DNA of 21,175 nucleotides, from NCBI GenBank assembly GCA_038751365.1, contig JBCDGH010000022.1, positions 1 through 21,175 of the forward strand, read 5' to 3'. Below, one piece after another: positions 20,325 through 21,175 of the stretch. Every line of letters begins with the position of its first letter. Within the stretch, counting starts at the first letter, position 1. The notes under the pieces were generated by a model. That model saw nothing but the letters and a program-made list of their open reading frames with translations. It had not been told where the DNA came from and did no database searches. A program made the translations under genes and the position numbers. This stretch comes from JBCDGH01 sp038751365. Lineage in GTDB: Bacteria; Patescibacteriota; JACMRA01.

Positions 20325-20667
20325 CTTTATCTCTTATGTACAGTAATTTGATCGCTACTACACCAAACATTTTCTCATCATGTTCAGTGTAGAAGTTGTA
20401 ATAAACACTCACCCCTTCCTGAATCGAATTAGCATCAGGAATAACTTTATTTAAGCCTTCACTAGCTAACATTTCACGAAAAGAGTTGTATTTGACTACT
20501 CCTTCTACTTCGAACACTGCTAAGTCATTAATTAACACAACATCACCAGGGTTCAAACTTACAAATTTTTCCTTTGCTAGTCTACCCTCAATAGTTTTCT
20601 TACCTTCCTTGAGATAAGAGAAGTAAGGTTCTTTTACGTTTATTTTCAGGTGATGTTTTGGGAACAT
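20317..20667 (-). CDS. ASCH-domain protein, first of a tandem pair
   Basis: This 116-residue single-domain ASCH protein shares the plan of its neighbour. YLKEGKKTIEGR (18-29) is the signature, then GDVVLIN, YNSFREMLASEGLNKVIP, YYNFY and a closing FGVVAIKLL strand. The pair are clearly paralogues, yet differ at many positions, which points to an old duplication and perhaps a heterodimer. The gene starts 17 bases after the GNAT stop and ends within the next gene's start, so GNAT and the two ASCH genes form one tight operon. An acetyltransferase beside proteins related to an acetylcytidine hydrolase is suggestive, but no link is shown. Confidence 0.87.
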   Translation of the reverse strand: MFPKHHLKINVKEPYFSYLKEGKKTIEGRLAKEKFVSLNPGDVVLINDLAVFEVEGVVKYNSFREMLASEGLNKVIPDANSIQEGVSVYYNFYTEHDEKMFGVVAIKLLYIRDKDG

Positions 20668-20684
20668 TACTTATAGATCTAGTT

Positions 20685-21146
20685 TTAGGAGAAATTCTGT
20701 ATCTCCTTGATATACTTATCAGCAAAGTGAGTAACTTGGTCAAATCCTTTCTTCTGGAAGAATTCCAGAGACTCAGGCTTTCGACTTGAAACTGTTACAA
20801 CAACTGATTCTGCATTTAAACTTTTAGCATAGTCAAATGCTTCCTGTAGTAATCTAGATCCGTAACCTCTTCCCGAATTTTTATCGGGATCAACCACTAT
20901 TAAAGTTTTTATTTCTAGAGCGCCGTAAATACTGTAGTTACTGTACTCTTCCGAAAGTTCAGTTTTGTAGATTAAAAGCCCAACCTCTTTATCTGCTAAG
21001 AGAATTTTGCAAGTTCTATCTTCACCTTTTTTGATTTTACGTAGTTGTTTTTCCTGGTTTCCGTAAATCGGTTTTATATACTTGTCCAGTACTTTTCCAA
21101 TGAAGGAGTAGTGAGTTCTGTCTTTGGCAGTGATAATTTTGACCAC
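20685..21146 (-). CDS. GNAT-family N-acetyltransferase
   Basis: This 153-residue protein has the Gcn5-related acetyltransferase fold. The core is strand 4 plus motif A, IKTLIVVDPDKNSGRGYGSRLLQEAF (from 79), where GRGYGS (92-97) is the acetyl-CoA pyrophosphate loop (Q/R-x-x-G-x-G/A). Strand 5 and helix follow (SVVVTVSSRKPESLEFFQKKGF, the N-terminal SV at about 114), with the usual FF-x-KKGF near the end. The N-terminal substrate-binding part (MVKIITAKDRTHYSFIGKVL) is not of a recognised subclass, so the acceptor could be a protein, a small amine or tRNA. It heads the operon with the two ASCH genes. Its promoter lies at or beyond the window edge. Confidence 0.9.
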   Translation of the reverse strand: MVKIITAKDRTHYSFIGKVLDKYIKPIYGNQEKQLRKIKKGEDRTCKILLADKEVGLLIYKTELSEEYSNYSIYGALEIKTLIVVDPDKNSGRGYGSRLLQEAFDYAKSLNAESVVVTVSSRKPESLEFFQKKGFDQVTHFADKYIKEIQNFS

Positions 21147-21175
21147 TAATACTTAACCTCATCTGAATCAGCTAA

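Noticed and set aside
1..21175. Search for CRISPR arrays, insertion sequences or prophage genes.
   Set aside because: No regularly spaced repeats, transposase motifs or phage structural proteins were seen; the only long exact repeat noticed is the 34-bp pair.

Overview
The window looks like chromosomal DNA from a small-genome, low-G+C bacterium, most plausibly a member of the Patescibacteria (Candidate Phyla Radiation). This is an inference. It rests on the A+T-rich sequence, tight packing, the near absence of Shine-Dalgarno sites, very short mRNA leaders, many small orphan genes, and a membrane protein of a kind I associate with CPR type IV secretion loci (14041-15534). UGA acts as a stop codon (for example at 10089-10091) and Trp is TGG, so this is code 11, not the Gracilibacteria/SR1 code.

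Layout. 1-1453: a small membrane protein, four tRNA genes (Leu-UAG, Gly-CCC, Leu-GAG, Leu-CAA) behind one promoter, and a YbjQ-family protein. 1467-2003: a RdgB/HAM1 nucleotide-pool cleaner. 4961-2010 on the minus strand: an orphan gene, the 16S rRNA methyltransferase rsmE, a seven-helix protein that I identify as a heliorhodopsin, and a Cys-type glutathione peroxidase. 5120-6382: a RecG helicase core without its N-terminal wedge domain. 6395-6808: decayed toxin-antitoxin-like remnants. 6959-8833: a large secreted, membrane-anchored beta-helix protein. 8956-11074: a VOC/glyoxalase-like protein, two overlapping orphan genes, an AT-hook/ribbon-helix-helix regulator and a NUDIX pseudogene that has lost its Nudix box. 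11091-13131: a VKOR thiol-oxidation enzyme and a COG0523 metallochaperone GTPase. 13319-15534: a LOG-family protein and the CPR-type membrane protein. 15544-17046: metG. 17105-18504: two small proteins sharing a 34-bp repeat, and two candidate small RNAs. 18568-19956: radA. 19983-21146: a three-gene minus-strand operon of GNAT acetyltransferase and two tandem ASCH-domain proteins.

How the genes may work together. The most attractive unit is heliorhodopsin followed by glutathione peroxidase on the same strand, which suggests light sensing linked to peroxide defence. VKOR and the metallochaperone add envelope thiol and metal handling. Several promoters (TTGACA or TTGTCA, 16-17 bp, then a TATAAT-like box) place the transcription start within 0-8 nt of the start codon, so leaderless or near-leaderless transcription seems common here. 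Four intergenic segments look like short structured transcripts; three of them end in a clear intrinsic terminator and match no RNA family I recognise. Nothing was computed: alignments, folds and spacings were done by eye.
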